Assembly: GCA_013334325.1 (NCBI GenBank)
Contig: JAAXXT010000005.1
Span: forward strand, 1-64,000
Reading direction: 5' to 3'
Origin: Erysipelotrichaceae bacterium
Lineage (GTDB): Bacteria > Bacillota_I > Bacilli_A > Erysipelotrichales > Erysipelotrichaceae
Length of the DNA: 64,000 bases
Numbering within the stretch: position 1 is the stretch's first letter; each line of letters opens with the position of its first letter. Below are positions 62,631 to 64,000 of this stretch, one piece after another. The position numbers were made by a program, and so were the translations under genes. The notes beneath the pieces are model-generated. The model worked only from the letters and a program-made list of their open reading frames with translations. It made no database searches and was not told where the DNA came from.

Positions 62631-63443
62631 TTATATCACATCTTCTAGCTTGGTATTATTGGTAAATCCCATGACCAAGGAGCTAAATAAGATGGGTTTC
62701 TCATACATTAAGGCATGACCTGAATCTGGGACATAAACAAGTTGGGCTTTTTTAATTTCCTTGGCAATAAACTGTTGATTCGCAAAAGGTGTAATGATGT
62801 CTTGTTCACAGCCTACGACTAAGGTAGGACAGATAATATTTTTGAGTTTAGCACGTTCATCTAGGTCATTGGCACTATCCGTCAGGCGTATCATCGCATT
62901 GATGAAGACAGGGTTAGAAAAGACTTGATGAAGCACAGCTTTACGATTGTTCATCCATTCGATGTGTTGTTCATAAAACTTCTGGGAGTAGATGACAGGA
63001 ATCGTCGTTGAATAATAGGCTTCAGGATCATGAGCTGCTTTATTCCAAGCACGACCAATCTCTTGTAGCCATTCTGATGTATGAGCTGTCGTATTAAATA
63101 GCATCAATCTCTCAACGAGTTCAGGATAAGCCGTGGTCAACTTGATCGCAACTTCTCCCCCATAAGAGATCCCAAATACAGCGAGATCACTTAGCTTAAG
63201 GGTCTTGATAAACGATGCCAACATTTCGACTTGGATGTCTTGGTTATAGACTAAGCCATCCAGCTTAGATGATTTCCCTTGATCAAGCAGATCGATGAGG
63301 ATCAAAGTGTTGTTTGTAGAAAAGGCATCTATAAAAGGTTTCCAACTTAAACAAGACATCATGATCCCGTTTAAGATGAGTAGAGGTTTACCAGATCCAT
63401 AAGATTCATAATAGATTGTATAGTCTTTATAAGAGAAATCCAT
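62631..63443 (-). CDS. Alpha/beta hydrolase
   Basis: LLILNGIMMSC, VFGISYGGEVAIKL, CEQDIITPF, DSGHALMYEKP. Confidence 0.9.
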   Translation of the reverse strand: MDFSYKDYTIYYESYGSGKPLLILNGIMMSCLSWKPFIDAFSTNNTLILIDLLDQGKSSKLDGLVYNQDIQVEMLASFIKTLKLSDLAVFGISYGGEVAIKLTTAYPELVERLMLFNTTAHTSEWLQEIGRAWNKAAHDPEAYYSTTIPVIYSQKFYEQHIEWMNNRKAVLHQVFSNPVFINAMIRLTDSANDLDERAKLKNIICPTLVVGCEQDIITPFANQQFIAKEIKKAQLVYVPDSGHALMYEKPILFSSLVMGFTNNTKLEDVI

Positions 63444-64000
63444 TAGATGATCCCAAGCTCTTTCGCTTGTTTATAGAGCTCTTCTCTGAATTTAGGATGA
63501 GCCACAGCGATCAAGCGATCGACTCGCTCACGCACATTGGTGCCTTTTAATTGGGCTACCCCATATTCGGTGACGATATGATCAACATCATTACGAGACA
63601 AGGATACAATAGCGCCTGGTTTTAAGAAAGGCACGATCTTAGACTGTTCAACACGTTCACCTGTAATAGGATCTTTGACCATGGCCGTTGAATATAAAGC
63701 AATAAAAGATTTACCATTCTTAGAATTCTGAGCGCCTATGGCTGTATCTGCTTGACCACCTGTACCACTAAATTGAACAGAACCGATCGATTCTGAACAA
63801 CATTGACCAGTAAGATCTACTTCTAAAGTGGTATTGATGGAGATCATATTATCATTAAGACCTATGATATGAGGATCATTGACATAAGCCCCATTTAAGA
63901 TATTTACCGCTGGATTATGATCTAAGAATTCATAAAGTTCTGCAGTTCCCATCGCAAAGGTACAGATCATCTTACCTTTTTGTTGTTGCTTGAATTTCCC
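63443..64000 (-). CDS. Acetyl-CoA hydrolase/CoA-transferase family protein, C-terminal part (runs off right edge)
   Basis: GSVQFSGTGGQADTAIGAQNSKNGKSFIAL, TEYGVAQLKGTNVRERVDRLIAVAHPKFREEL; frame remains open to 64000. Confidence 0.9.
   Translation of the reverse strand, partial: GKFKQQQKGKMICTFAMGTAELYEFLDHNPAVNILNGAYVNDPHIIGLNDNMISINTTLEVDLTGQCCSESIGSVQFSGTGGQADTAIGAQNSKNGKSFIALYSTAMVKDPITGERVEQSKIVPFLKPGAIVSLSRNDVDHIVTEYGVAQLKGTNVRERVDRLIAVAHPKFREELYKQAKELGII

Overview
64 kb of a low-GC Bacillota/Mycoplasmatota-type chromosome, mostly minus-strand genes. ORFs end in TGA, so the standard code applies. Housekeeping content: asnS, rex, tsaD, adhE with a Rex-like operator, rimI/tsaB/tsaE, a complete 16S-23S-5S operon (minus), thiT behind a TPP riboswitch, msrC-like, a tRNA cluster (Gly-CCC, Gly-GCC, Asp-GTC, Ser-GCT), deoD, ddl, a membrane-anchored MurF-like ligase, CssRS-like two-component genes, glmM/cdaR/cdaA, a GGDEF/HD-GYP protein, maf, and a partial acetyl-CoA hydrolase/CoA-transferase. 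Two things stand out. (1) A regulatory locus at 22.25-24.9 kb has a strong promoter, a 28-codon leader ORF beginning MDSDP (like the Mg2+-sensing MgtL leader) and mutually exclusive hairpins controlling a Shine-Dalgarno. It precedes a PRC-barrel/MgtE_N/CBS protein and an Nramp-family transporter whose metal-site motifs are replaced (DPGN to DAGG, MPH to TPY), so this may be a Mg2+ uptake system. (2) An accessory island of about 13 kb (47.0-59.9 kb) abuts tRNA-Thr(GGT). It carries remnants of the tRNA 3' end, several copies of the tRNA downstream flank with WalR/PhoP-like tandem boxes, a surface WG-repeat protein with an IPDTG sorting signal, and a cassette-like run of unknown ORFs separated by a 110-bp structured repeat with inverted ends. 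All calls are by reading the sequence; no searches were run.
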